Shown piece after piece: positions 8,515 to 16,990 of a stretch of DNA of 31,092 bases. The stretch comes from Xanthomonas cassavae CFBP 4642. GTDB taxonomy: Bacteria; Pseudomonadota; Gammaproteobacteria; Xanthomonadales; Xanthomonadaceae. The stretch is taken from positions 326,329-357,420 of the forward strand of contig NZ_CM002139.1 of assembly GCF_000454545.1 (NCBI RefSeq), in the 5' to 3' direction. Under the pieces are notes generated by a model. It saw only the letters and a program-made list of their open reading frames with translations, did no database searches and was not told the origin of the DNA. Every line of letters begins with the position of its first letter. The first letter of the stretch is position 1. The translations under genes were made by a program, and so were the position numbers.

Positions 8515-8665
8515 GCCTTGCGCGGAGGGAGATGCTGCCAAGGGACGCCGGCGGCTTGTGGCGAGGACGTTCAAGGTCACCCAGGGCACACGGGGCGATG
8601 CACTCATCGTCGGTAGGGCCTGACAGTGCGGCACGGTGCATTCGAGTGGGCAACCTTCGCGCGCG

Positions 8666-8697
8666 ACGGACACCGCGCCACGTGTGGCGCCCGTTTT
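8666..8697 (+). terminator. Degenerate hairpin with T tail, unit B
   Basis: This is a diverged second copy of unit A, 183 bp downstream. The left arm ACGGACACCGCGCCAC is retained, but the right arm reads GTGTGGCGCCCGT, as if five bases matching GGTGT had been lost. The T run at 8694-8697 is kept. The outer and inner stem can still pair around a 5-nt bulge. Confidence 0.45.
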
Positions 8698-9003
8698 CCC
8701 ATAGGCGCTAGACGTTGCCGCAGCACGCAGGCAGCTCGTGCCGGGCAGGTTGCAGACGACCAGTGCACGCGAGGTCAGGCGATCAACGTTGGCGTGGCCT
8801 GCCGACGCTACAGGCACGGGGTGCTGTAGTGCGGGGACTTCAGCACGGGTCAAACACAGCCCAGCGCTCGCGTTGCACGGCCGGTGACAGAAACACCCGT
8901 GGCAACAGGTGACGGGCAGCGTGCTGGACGATCAACCCACGAACCACACTGTCAACCGCAGAGACCGATCAGACAACCGCTTGCCGCACGAGTACATCCG
9001 TCG

Positions 9004-9315
9004 CTACAGCGTGCCCTGTTTCCATAGCCGCACGATTTCGGCCGGCGTATGTTCTTCGGGGATACGCAACGGTTCGCTGGCACCCTCCCAGGCGATGCTG
9101 AAATAGCGGCGGTCGCCACCACCGGCCTGCGGCGGCGGCAAGGCATGCGCCAGGCATTGGTCCAGCAGGCTGCGTAGCTGCAGGCGCTGCGCATCGTCCA
9201 GGTCGTCCATCACCAGCTGGCGTTCGCGGCGCATGGCCGGGAACGCGGCCACGCCGCCCTCGCGGGCCAGGCGCAGGGTCACGCCTGCCTCCACGGGCGG
9301 CCGTTGCGCGCTCAT
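9004..9315 (-). CDS. Emfourin-like inhibitor of the adjacent M4 protease
   Basis: The 103-residue cytoplasmic-looking protein has the features of emfourin, the inhibitor encoded beside protealysin-type M4 proteases. These are a basic strand with a conserved Arg-Glu-Gly-Gly (LAREGG), a central helix (LDDAQRLQLRSLLDQC) and a C-terminal strand with an aromatic core (RRYFSIAWEG, IVRLWKQGTL). Its ATG overlaps the protease TGA as ATGA (9312-9315), so the two are translationally coupled. Emfourins are slow, tight-binding inhibitors that are thought to protect the producer before or during secretion. The identification rests on position and general pattern as much as on sequence. Confidence 0.8.
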   Translation of the reverse strand: MSAQRPPVEAGVTLRLAREGGVAAFPAMRRERQLVMDDLDDAQRLQLRSLLDQCLAHALPPPQAGGGDRRYFSIAWEGASEPLRIPEEHTPAEIVRLWKQGTL

Positions 9316-10367
9316 CCGGGCACACCCACGTCGCGCCAGGCCTGGTGGACGGCACGTGCCTCGTCGCTGTCCGCAGCGTAGTCGGCGCTGGCCGCGCTGA
9401 CGGTGAGCGCTGTCAAGGTGGCGAAGTCTGCCTTGGCGGTCAGCGCGCTGCCGGTGAGGGTGCGATACCAGATGCGGCCGGCCGTCTCCCGGGCCGCGCC
9501 GCCGATCGCCACTGCCGCGCGATAGAACGCGTGGTTGGGAATGCCGCAGTTGTAGTGCACTCCGCCATCGTCTTCCTGCGTGTCGCCATAGCCGGCCATG
9601 GTCGCCGGTTGCGGGTCCTTGCCCAGGGCCGGGTCATCGTCGGCGGTACCGCGTGCGCGCATCGAGCGCAGGCCCGCGCCCTGGATGCCCGGCAGCAACA
9701 ACCCCGCGCCGACGATCCCGTCGGCGTCCTGCGCGCTCTGGCGCAAGGTGTAGTGCTTGCCGAACACGTCCGACACCGACTCGTTCAACGCGCCGGACCG
9801 GCCCTGGTAGATCAGATTGGCGGTGCGTTCGGTAACGCCATGTGTGAGTTCGTGGCCGATCACATCCAACGCGATCGTGAAGCGATTGAAGACCTCCCCG
9901 TCGCCATCGCCGAACACCAGCCGCTTGCCATTCCAGAACGCGTTGTCGTAACCGCGGTGGTAATGCACGGTACCGATCGGCGGCATGTCGGCATCGTCGA
10001 TGGAATTGCGCCCGTAGACCGTCTGGTAGATGTCGTGGGTGGCGCCCAGGTATTCATAGGCCCCAGTGACGGCGACATCGTCGGTGGCGGCGGCGCGCTC
10101 GGCGCGCACCAGCGTGCCGGGCAGAGTAGTGCCTTGGCTGGTGTCGTAGATCCTGCGCTGCACCGCGTGCGCGGCCTGTGCGGCTGGCGCTGACGCGTCA
10201 TCGGCTCGCGCCGGCAGGCCCAGCGCACGCTGCCGACGCAACTGCGCGGTGACCTGACGCGACAACAGCGCGCAACGACGGGCATGTTCGGGTGCTGCCT
10301 GAGCAACATGGTCCAGCAGGTAGGGCGGCAGGATCCCGGCACGGCGCGGCGGAACGAACGCAGACAT
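9312..10367 (-). CDS. Protealysin-like M4 (thermolysin-family) metalloprotease
   Basis: The 351-residue precursor has the zinc site HELTH (H172, E173, H176), third ligand E196 in NESVSD, and the proton-donor region with H271 (DDGGVHYNCGIPNHAF). The N-terminal 50 residues form a short propeptide with the PPYLL motif (14-18) typical of protealysin-like precursors, not the long FTP/PepSY propeptide of thermolysin. No classical signal peptide is seen, which is also usual for protealysins, so release is non-classical or absent. ATG 10367 is chosen over the upstream 10391 because GGAG lies seven bases before it. It is co-transcribed with its inhibitor. Such enzymes degrade host or bacterial proteins such as actin and contribute to virulence in other genera. 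Confidence 0.92.
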   Translation of the reverse strand: MSAFVPPRRAGILPPYLLDHVAQAAPEHARRCALLSRQVTAQLRRQRALGLPARADDASAPAAQAAHAVQRRIYDTSQGTTLPGTLVRAERAAATDDVAVTGAYEYLGATHDIYQTVYGRNSIDDADMPPIGTVHYHRGYDNAFWNGKRLVFGDGDGEVFNRFTIALDVIGHELTHGVTERTANLIYQGRSGALNESVSDVFGKHYTLRQSAQDADGIVGAGLLLPGIQGAGLRSMRARGTADDDPALGKDPQPATMAGYGDTQEDDGGVHYNCGIPNHAFYRAAVAIGGAARETAGRIWYRTLTGSALTAKADFATLTALTVSAASADYAADSDEARAVHQAWRDVGVPG

Positions 10368-10466
10368 CAGCGATCTCCACAAGAGCGGCACTGGCGACTA
10401 TGCCGATGCCGGCTTTAGGAAATCGTTAGACCGCAGCGCCACTGCGCACCGGACACCGCCTGCCGT

Positions 10467-11123
10467 TCAGTCCAGCTGTGCAAGCGCCTGCTGGATCGGG
10501 GTCTGGCCATCGATGAAGCCGATGGTCTTGCCGATGCTGGCCGGCGTCGCCAGCGCGGCGGCAATCACCTGGGCCACGTTGGCGCGCGAGACGCTGCCGT
10601 CGGCGTCGCTGCCGGGGTCGCGGGTGATGCGGCCGGTGGGCGCATCCAGGGTCAGGCGGCCGGGGCCGAGCACGGTCCAGTCCAGCGCGGTGCCGCGCAG
10701 ATGCGCATCGGCGGCGCCCTTGGCCTGGGCATAGGCGAAGAAGGGGTCGTCCGGCCCGATGCCGTGCTCCAGCCCGGCGCCGAGGTAGGACACCATGACG
10801 TAGCGACGCGCGCGCGCCTGGTCGGCAGCCTGCATCGAGCGGATCGCCGCATCGCGGTCCACGGCGTAGGTACGCGCGGCATCGCCGCCGCCGGCACCGG
10901 CCGACCACACCACCACGTCGTGGCCGGCCAGTTGCGTGGCGATGGCATCGGTGTCGGCATGCTCGATGTCGAACGCCAGCGGCGTGGCGCCATCGGCCAC
11001 CACATCGGCTGCATGCTCGGGATTGCGGAACAGTGCCGTGACCTGGTGCCCCGCGCGCGCCAGCAACGGCGTGAGCAGACGTGCGACCTTGCCATGTCCA
11101 CCGATCACCACGATACGAGACAT
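10467..11123 (-). CDS. Atypical SDR, NAD(P)-binding oxidoreductase
   Basis: The 218-residue Rossmann protein has the glycine-rich nucleotide loop VIGGHGKVARLL (6-17). The basic segment RNPEH after the second strand suggests NADP(H). It lacks the full classical Tyr-x-x-x-Lys catalytic pair in the usual context but has YAQAKGAADAHL, and a C-terminal region DWTVLGPGRLT common to NmrA/YwnB-like atypical SDRs. Function may be reductase or redox-sensing; the substrate is unknown. The start at 11123 is preceded by GGAGG with a good gap. It is read in the same direction as the protease, 99 bp upstream of it, and is divergent from the Nudix gene. Confidence 0.9.
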   Translation of the reverse strand: MSRIVVIGGHGKVARLLTPLLARAGHQVTALFRNPEHAADVVADGATPLAFDIEHADTDAIATQLAGHDVVVWSAGAGGGDAARTYAVDRDAAIRSMQAADQARARRYVMVSYLGAGLEHGIGPDDPFFAYAQAKGAADAHLRGTALDWTVLGPGRLTLDAPTGRITRDPGSDADGSVSRANVAQVIAAALATPASIGKTIGFIDGQTPIQQALAQLD

Positions 11124-11363
11124 GCCACCTCCAGCAATGCGCGCCTCGGCGCGGAAGATGGGCATGCTCGCCGGTGCGGCGCTAAAGCAGCGTCAGCGAC
11201 AGGTCACGGCCTGTGCGTTGCAGGATCACACTCGCGGCCTGGATCGGCGACTGCCGGCGGCACGGCACCTGATGCGGTGCGCGCAGGCATCGCCTGGCCG
11301 CGATGCGTTACCCGCGTGCCTCACATCTGGGACACTTGCGTGCCCGGTTCTGCGAGATTCCCG

Positions 11364-11804
11364 ATGTCCCTGACCTCCGAGTTGCGCCCGCGCGTTGGCT
11401 GCGGTGCCGTCATCCGGCGCCGCGATGGCCGCTTGCTGCTGGTGTTGCGCGGACGTGCGCCCGAGCAGGGGCATTGGGGCCTGCCCGGTGGCAAGGTGGA
11501 CTGGATGGAAACGGTGGAGGCCACCGTGGTGCGCGAGGTGCTGGAAGAAACCGGCCTGCAGGTACATCCGCAACGGGTGCTGTGCGTGGTCAGCCATTTC
11601 GAACCGGACATGGACCCGCCGCAGCACTGGGTGGCGCCGGTGTATGTGGCCCGCATCGAAGGCAGCGAACAGGCGCAGCTGCGCGAGCCGCACGTCTTGC
11701 ACGACATCGGCTGGTTCGCGCTGGACGCCTTGCCCACGCCGCTGGCCCGCTCGGCGCTGCAGGCGGTGCAGCAGCTGCAGGCCGGGCGCGGCGCCGTCGC
11801 CTGA
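11364..11804 (+). CDS. Nudix hydrolase
   Basis: The 146-residue protein carries a perfect Nudix box, G43-x5-E49-x7-REVLEETGL (57-65), which binds divalent metal and hydrolyses nucleoside diphosphates linked to another moiety. The sequence before it, WGLPGGKVDWMET, is also characteristic. Ends of the domain fit a small stand-alone enzyme such as an ADP-ribose or (d)NTP pyrophosphatase, and the substrate cannot be assigned. The frame is open far upstream (to 10701), but that part overlaps the divergent SDR and is a shadow. MSLTSEL at 11364 is the last Met before the domain. Confidence 0.92.
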   Translation: MSLTSELRPRVGCGAVIRRRDGRLLLVLRGRAPEQGHWGLPGGKVDWMETVEATVVREVLEETGLQVHPQRVLCVVSHFEPDMDPPQHWVAPVYVARIEGSEQAQLREPHVLHDIGWFALDALPTPLARSALQAVQQLQAGRGAVA

Positions 11805-11961
11805 CAGGCCAGCGGCGCTGCCGAGCGTGCCGGTGCCTGCAGCGGCGTACGACGGCGGTGTGCCTGCGGCGCCGGCATCACCGCCGGTCACGCGCCGCGC
11901 GGGCACATGGCCTTCTCGTCGTGCTCGCTAGGCTGTCGGCCGTTTTTGGTGTGAGCTGCAT

Positions 11962-13002
11962 ATGCCCTCTTCCGAGCTTCGTGCCTTTGTCGTCCGCGTG
12001 ATCGTGGTGCTGGCCCTGGTGGGCTGCGCATGGTTGCTGTGGACCCTCTCGGACCTGCTGCTGATGGTGTTCGGCGCGATCGTGGTGGCGGTCCTGCTGC
12101 GCGCGCTGACCAGTTGGGTGACACGCCATACGCGCCTGTCCGACGGTTGGGCGCTGGCGGTGGTGGTCATCGTACTCGCGCTGGGATTCACCGCCTTGCT
12201 ATGGCTGTTCGGCTCGCAGCTGGCCTCGGAAGTGGGCGCGTTGCAACGCACCTTGCCGCAGGCATGGACGCGGCTGCACGACTGGATCGCGGCCGGGCCG
12301 CTGGGACCGGCGCTGGACGAGTTGACCCGGCAGGCGCCGGCACGCGTGTCCAACCTGGCGCCACGCGCCGGTGCGTTTGCGCTGGGTCTCACCGGCAGCG
12401 TGGCCAACCTGTTTCTGGTGCTGGCCGGCGCGGTGTACCTGGCCGGCCAGCCGCAGCTGTACCGGCGCGGGGTGCTGCTGTTGCTGCCGGCGCATGTACG
12501 GGCATCCACCGACGACGCCTTGCAGGCCAGCGGCACTGCCCTGCGGCTGTGGTTGCGCGGCCAGCTGCTGGCGATGGCGGTGGTGGGCGTGCTCACCGGC
12601 CTGGGCCTGTGGGCGTTGGGGATCCCCGGAGCGCTGGCACTGGGCATCATCGCCGGGTTGCTGGACTTCGTGCCGATCGTCGGCCCGATCGTGGCGGCGA
12701 TTCCCGCGATCTTGCTGGGCTTCACCGTGAGTCCGCAGATGGCGCTGGCCACGGCCGCCCTGTTCGTGGTGGTGCAGCAGATCGAAGGCAATGTGCTGAT
12801 CCCGCTGATCCAGCAGCGCACCGTGGACCTGCCGCCGGTGCTGATGCTGTTCTCGTTGTTCGGCATCGGCATCCTGCTCGGCCCGGCCGGCGTGCTGCTG
12901 GCTGCGCCGCTGACGGTGGTGGGATTTGTGCTGATCAAACGCCTGTACGTGCAGGACGCGCTGGGCACGCCCACCTCGATCCCGGGGCAAAAACAGCCGT
13001 AG
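11962..13002 (+). CDS. AI-2E family (UPF0118) membrane permease
   Basis: The 346-residue integral membrane protein begins with two hydrophobic segments (about 8-52) and a third at about 64-86. A long soluble loop follows, then a cluster of C-terminal segments including the family pattern around IAGLLDFVPIVGPIVAAIPA (about 230-250), QQIEGNVLIPLI and LPPVLMLFSLFGIGILLGPAG. The family was named for a proposed autoinducer-2 exporter, and other members act as Na+/H+ antiporters, so the transported substrate is open. The C-terminus is short and ends in GQKQP. No partner genes flank it. Confidence 0.92.
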   Translation: MPSSELRAFVVRVIVVLALVGCAWLLWTLSDLLLMVFGAIVVAVLLRALTSWVTRHTRLSDGWALAVVVIVLALGFTALLWLFGSQLASEVGALQRTLPQAWTRLHDWIAAGPLGPALDELTRQAPARVSNLAPRAGAFALGLTGSVANLFLVLAGAVYLAGQPQLYRRGVLLLLPAHVRASTDDALQASGTALRLWLRGQLLAMAVVGVLTGLGLWALGIPGALALGIIAGLLDFVPIVGPIVAAIPAILLGFTVSPQMALATAALFVVVQQIEGNVLIPLIQQRTVDLPPVLMLFSLFGIGILLGPAGVLLAAPLTVVGFVLIKRLYVQDALGTPTSIPGQKQP

Positions 13003-13256
13003 TGGCTGCGCGCGCGGGTGCAGCGCACGCGCCGCGGGTCAGCCCGCACGCGTTGCATCGCCCGAAAGCCGGCAGGCATTGCGCGTGGTCACGCGCTTTT
13101 TCAGCCTGCATCTGGGGCTGCCCGCGCCTGCCTCGGCCACCGCGCGCTAACGCCACGCTGACGCTGGCTAGGCGCAACGCTTACATCGTCTCACCTAGGT
13201 TGGAAGTCGACGCGGTGCAGCACGTGCCGTGCCGACAGAGATCAGGAGAACATCGG

Positions 13257-13655
13257 ATGAGTCTGCAAATTCCTCAGGGTGCCTTGGTAGTGGTCGCCGA
13301 CGGCGGCGAAGCGCGCTGGTTCACCAACACCGGCAACGAAGCAAAGCTGGTCCTGCGCCAGCATGCGCGTACCGACGTGCAAAACGTCGATGACGAAGGC
13401 CCGGCCGGCAAGGCACCGCGCGATCTCACCGAGACGGACCTGGACGAAATGACCTTCGCCAAGCAACTGTCGCAGGCTCTGAACGATGGTGCCCTGAAGC
13501 ACGAATACGCACACTTGGTGCTGGTTGCCGATCCGACCACCCTGGGCCGCGTGCGGCCTTTGCTGCACAAGGAAACCCAGCAGCGCCTGGTGGGCGACCT
13601 GGCCAAGGACCTGACCAACCTGCCGTTGGAAGATATCCAGCGTGCGTTGTCCTGA
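13257..13655 (+). CDS. Host attachment-family protein
   Basis: The 132-residue cytoplasmic protein matches the small host attachment (Protein required for attachment to host cells) family: an N-terminal strand (ALVVVADGGEARWF), a central acidic linker with DLTETDLDE, and a C-terminal strand and helix (HLVLVADPTTLGRVRPLL, KDLTNLPLEDIQ). Family members were linked to plant-cell attachment in Agrobacterium and resemble the Rossmann-like RNase/release-factor fold. The biochemical role is uncertain. The start is fixed by AGGAG at 13244-13248, eight bases before ATG. It is a monocistronic gene. Confidence 0.88.
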   Translation: MSLQIPQGALVVVADGGEARWFTNTGNEAKLVLRQHARTDVQNVDDEGPAGKAPRDLTETDLDEMTFAKQLSQALNDGALKHEYAHLVLVADPTTLGRVRPLLHKETQQRLVGDLAKDLTNLPLEDIQRALS

Positions 13656-13969
13656 GGGCGATGTCCTCTTCAGGTTGCATGCAAGGCGGCGCGGTTGGGG
13701 CCTGGGCGGGGCAACAGTTGAATCACTTTCTGTTTCTTCGTTGCTTACCGCACCTGCCTGACGATCGAGGCTTGCGCAATATGGGCGACGCTACGCACAG
13801 ACGCGTGGCGTAGCGAACGCCAGAAAAAATGTGTCAGATGCCTTGCCAATGCCAGCCGCGGCTGGACTGCGCATCGAAGGTGCGGATGATCAGTGTCTGA
13901 GCGCATGCCAGGCGCGGAAAGGCGGCAGGCTGTCTGCATCAATCACGCTCAGTCACGGAGGCGGCGCCG
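13656..13969. other. Intergenic region between host-attachment and thioredoxin genes
   Basis: About 310 bp with no supported gene. A small hairpin, CGCTACGC-N11-GCGTAGCG, near 13788-13816 is followed downstream by AAAAAA rather than T, so it is a poor rightward terminator. Nothing else of note was seen. Confidence 0.4.
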
Positions 13970-14299
13970 ATGGGGTTTGTTCGCGAATACGCCACGCAGG
14001 CACCGGAACGCAGCGCCGTCGACGCGCAGCCCGGCTTGCAGGTACTGGAATTCGGCACCCACTGGTGCGGGCACTGCATTGCCGCGCAGCCGCTGCTGCA
14101 GAAACTGCTGGGCGGTGACAACGCAGTGGATTACCGCAAGGTCGAAGATGGAAAGGGGCGGCCTTTGGGACGGTCTTTCCACGTCAAGCTGTGGCCAACG
14201 GTGATCCTGTTGCGCGATGGGGAAGAAATAGCGCGTGCCGTGCGCCCGCAGACGCGCGAGGATCTGCAGGACCTGCTGTCGGCGTTGGATACGCGGTGA
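13970..14299 (+). CDS. Thioredoxin-family protein with a CGHC active site
   Basis: The 109-residue cytoplasmic protein has thioredoxin order: strand LQVLEFGTHW, redox motif W32-CGHC (Cys33 and Cys36), helix AAQPLLQKLL, and the cis-proline segment LWPTVILLRDG (Pro76). The motif is CGHC, as in disulfide isomerases, rather than the CGPC of classical thioredoxin 1, suggesting a less reducing potential. There is no signal peptide, so it acts in the cytosol as a disulfide reductase or isomerase. A strong GGAGG lies eight bases before the ATG. Confidence 0.92.
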   Translation: MGFVREYATQAPERSAVDAQPGLQVLEFGTHWCGHCIAAQPLLQKLLGGDNAVDYRKVEDGKGRPLGRSFHVKLWPTVILLRDGEEIARAVRPQTREDLQDLLSALDTR

Positions 14300-14744
14300 C
14301 ACCGCGTTGAGTGGTAAATCTTCTCAACACGGGAAACGTTCTGGCGTGGATAACTGAGCTCTGATGTGTCATATGGCTTGCGATGCGCGGTGCACGTGAT
14401 CAAACGCTACTGGCAGCTGACAATCGACTGCGCAGCCGGCGCATTCTCTTCTGGCTACTGACAGCGCTGCGCATACAGGTCGGCGCCGATCGCATGGTCC
14501 ACGCACTTTGCGCGGTCGCGCCTGCAGCGATTTGCACGCTGGTGTAACATCGCGCCTTGATCAAGTCCTTGGGTGTACGCCCATTCCTTTGGTTATCTGT
14601 CCCGCAGCGCCGCTGAGTTGACGCGGCCGTCCGGGAATGCCTCCGGCTGTTGCGATGCATGTGCTGATGCCGTGCGTGTGATGGGCCGTGTTCTGTGCGT
14701 TGCCAGGACGAGCAGGTAGCGGTGGCCGTTTCTGGAGATTGCAC
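14300..14744. other. Intergenic region upstream of proP
   Basis: About 445 bp without a supported gene; the frames present are shadows. It should hold the promoter of the transporter, which is expected to be osmotically regulated if the gene is truly proP, but I could not identify a convincing promoter or operator. Confidence 0.4.
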
Positions 14745-16235
14745 ATGCACGACACGCACGCGATTCGATCGCACTTTGGCTGGTTCAAACGCCGCCGCCA
14801 GCTGCAACTGGACGAGGTCACCGTGGTGGACCGCGGCATGCTGCGCAAGGCCGTTGGCGCGGCAGCGCTGGGCAATGCGATGGAGTGGTTCGATTTCGGC
14901 GTCTACGGCTACCTGGCGGTGACGCTGGGCCAGGTGTTCTTTCCAGTCAGCAACCCCACCGCGCAGTTGATCGCTACCTTCGCCACCTTCACCGTGGCGT
15001 TCCTGGTGCGGCCCATCGGCGGCATGGTGTTCGGCCCGCTGGGCGACCGCTACGGGCGTCAGAAGGTGTTGGCGGCCACGATAATCCTGATGGCATTGGG
15101 CACTTTCAGCATCGGGCTGATTCCGTCCTACGACAGGATCGGCCTGTGGGCACCGGCCTTGCTGTTGCTCGCGCGCTTGTTGCAAGGCTTTTCCACCGGC
15201 GGCGAATACGGTGGCGCGGCCACCTTCATCGCCGAATACGCCACCGACCGCAATCGCGGCCTGATGGGTAGCTGGCTGGAGTTCGGCACGCTGGGCGGCT
15301 ATATCGCCGGTGCCGCCACCGTGACGGCATTGCACATGAGCGTGACCCCGGCGCAGATGCTGGACTGGGGCTGGCGCGTGCCGTTCCTGATCGCCGGCCC
15401 GCTCGGCCTGCTGGGCCTGTACATGCGCGTGAAACTGGAAGAAACCCCGGCATTTCGCGCCTATACCGAACAATCGGAGCAGCGCGAACGTGAGACCGCC
15501 GGCCAGGGCCTGGCGACGCTGCTGCGCCTGCACTGGCCGCAGCTGCTCAAGTGCGTGGGCCTGGTGCTGGTGTTCAACGTCACCGACTACATGCTGCTGA
15601 CCTACATGCCCAGCTACCTCAGCGTCACCATGGGCTATGCCCAGAGCAAGGGCTTGCTGCTGATCATCCTGGTGATGCTGGTGATGATGCCGCTCAACAT
15701 CGTCGGCGGCCTGTTCAGCGACCGGCTGGGCCGCCGCCCGATGATCATCGGTGCCTGCAGTGCGCTGTTTGCGCTGGCGATTCCGTGCCTGCTGCTGATC
15801 GGCAGCGGACACGATGGGTTGATCTTTGCAGGGCTGATGCTGCTGGGCCTGGCGCTGGTGTGCTTCACCAGCTCGATGCCGTCCACGCTGCCGGCGCTGT
15901 TCTACACCCCGGTGCGCTACAGCGCCCTGTCGATCGCCTTCAACGTCTCGGTGTCTTTGTTCGGCGGCACCACGCCGCTGGTCACCGCCTGGCTGGTGGA
16001 ACGCACCGGCGACCCGCTGGTACCGGCGTATTACCTGATGGGCGCGGCGGCGATCGGCCTGGTGACGATGCTGTTCGTGCGCGAAACCGCCGGCCTTCCG
16101 CTGCGCGGTTCGCCGCCGGCGGTGGCCAGCGACGCCGAAGCGCGTGCGTTGTTGCAGACCGACAGCCCGGTCACGGTGGATGCGCAGTTGCCGCTGATCA
16201 ACCCGCCGTCGGTGGGCCAGCCGCGCACCGCTTGA
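14745..16235 (+). CDS. proP: MHS-family MFS transporter, ProP-like (proline/betaine:H+)
   Basis: The 496-residue protein has about 12 hydrophobic segments. The metabolite:H+ symporter hallmarks are present: GNAMEWFDFGVYGYLA at the first helix, the MFS loop motif GPLGDRYGRQKVL between helices 2 and 3, and the signature FSTGGEYGGAATFIAEYA. Its second half repeats the loop as GLFSDRLGRRPMI. These are hallmarks of ProP and close relatives that import proline, glycine betaine or organic acids with H+. The N-terminus adds about 35 soluble residues. The C-terminal tail (about 45 residues) lacks the long coiled coil of E. coli ProP that tunes osmotic sensing. ATG 14745 has GGAG eight bases upstream. 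Confidence 0.9.
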   Translation: MHDTHAIRSHFGWFKRRRQLQLDEVTVVDRGMLRKAVGAAALGNAMEWFDFGVYGYLAVTLGQVFFPVSNPTAQLIATFATFTVAFLVRPIGGMVFGPLGDRYGRQKVLAATIILMALGTFSIGLIPSYDRIGLWAPALLLLARLLQGFSTGGEYGGAATFIAEYATDRNRGLMGSWLEFGTLGGYIAGAATVTALHMSVTPAQMLDWGWRVPFLIAGPLGLLGLYMRVKLEETPAFRAYTEQSEQRERETAGQGLATLLRLHWPQLLKCVGLVLVFNVTDYMLLTYMPSYLSVTMGYAQSKGLLLIILVMLVMMPLNIVGGLFSDRLGRRPMIIGACSALFALAIPCLLLIGSGHDGLIFAGLMLLGLALVCFTSSMPSTLPALFYTPVRYSALSIAFNVSVSLFGGTTPLVTAWLVERTGDPLVPAYYLMGAAAIGLVTMLFVRETAGLPLRGSPPAVASDAEARALLQTDSPVTVDAQLPLINPPSVGQPRTA

Positions 16236-16385
16236 GAGCAGCCAACACACCGACTGCGCTCACCGCCAGGCGGGCGCGGCCGGTGCTCGGTGCGGCATGG
16301 ACCACGTGTCCCCTCCGGTTCCTGCGCGCCCACCTGACGACCGCTCGCTACGTTGTGATAGCCGCTCTTGGCCTGGCGCCGGGGT

Positions 16386-16850
16386 TCAGCACAGCGCCGG
16401 ATCGCGGATATCGGGCATGTCCGGATACGGCATGCCCTGCCCGGTTTCGACATGGCGCTTGAGGCTGCTGCCGAGGAAGAACTGCCAGCACTGGCGGCAG
16501 ACCTCCAGGCACGGCGACTCGCGGTAGCCGGACTGCACGAAGTCCACGCGCGTGCCTTCGCCGATGGAGACCAGAGCGAAGCGCATCACCGTGCCTTCCC
16601 AGGCGCTGGTGTCGAGCATGTTGGAGCGCTCGCAGCGCCAGCACACCAGCCGGTGGTCGGCGCCGGCATCGATGCGCAGCTCCACGCGCCAGCCGTGGCC
16701 GCTCCAGTCCAGGCAGACGCGGCCGTCGACCTGGCGCACCTCGCGCGTCCACCAACGCGCCAGTTGGGCCGGCTCGGACAGCGCGGCGGAGACCACCTCC
16801 GGTGCGGCGGCAATCACGACGCTATGGCGGATCTCGTGCTTCATGTCCAT
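16386..16850 (-). CDS. SRPBCC-family protein (START-like ligand-binding)
   Basis: The 154-residue protein starts MDMKHEIRHSVVIAAAPEVV, a typical SRPBCC first strand, followed by WWTREVR, a lipophilic pocket core and a C-terminal long helix (CRQCWQFFLGSSLKRHVE). It is of the AHSA1 type that binds hydrophobic ligands. It is unusually rich in Cys (CWRCE, CLEVCRQCW). The start could also be the Met two residues later (16844). It converges on proP and is divergent from the ecsC-like gene. No ligand can be inferred. Confidence 0.88.
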   Translation of the reverse strand: MDMKHEIRHSVVIAAAPEVVSAALSEPAQLARWWTREVRQVDGRVCLDWSGHGWRVELRIDAGADHRLVCWRCERSNMLDTSAWEGTVMRFALVSIGEGTRVDFVQSGYRESPCLEVCRQCWQFFLGSSLKRHVETGQGMPYPDMPDIRDPALC

Positions 16851-16990
16851 GGCATTGGCTGCGTAGATGCCGATGATGGCGCATTTTGCCCGCCAATTGC
16901 AGCCTTGTACGATCTGCGGATGCGGCGCTCGTCCAGCGCTCACATGGCGCTGGGTACCATCGGCACGGTCCTTCGATGAGCAGAGCAGGC

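Larger units (their letters stand above)
8089..9003. other. Gene-poor 0.9 kb region with tandem hairpin units
   Basis: No frame here carries a recognisable domain or a good ribosome site. The long minus-strand frame (8176-8853) shows an internal repeat of about 50 residues only because the DNA itself holds two diverged copies of a unit of about 120 bp (around 8455-8580 and 8630-8755), each centred on a hairpin followed by TTTT. Another inverted repeat, CCGCCGCC-N7-CGGCGGCGG, lies near 8165-8190. The region may hold small RNA genes or decayed repeat elements. Confidence 0.45.

Noticed and set aside
8440..8760. CRISPR array
   Set aside because: Only two diverged units with unlike spacing, no identical direct repeats or uniform spacers, and no cas genes.
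8690..8800. Integron attC sites
   Set aside because: Some GTT and AAC-containing motifs occur (for example GACGTTGCC), but no paired core sites or integrase gene were found.
8176..8853. 225-codon minus-strand frame with an internal repeat of about 50 residues
   Set aside because: The repeat comes from duplicated noncoding hairpin units. The protein has no domain, the two copies are diverged at DNA level without codon-position bias that I can see, and there is no good start site.
14400..16250. 616-codon open frame on the minus strand
   Set aside because: Antisense to proP, whose membrane segments and MHS motifs are clear. Composition of a shadow.
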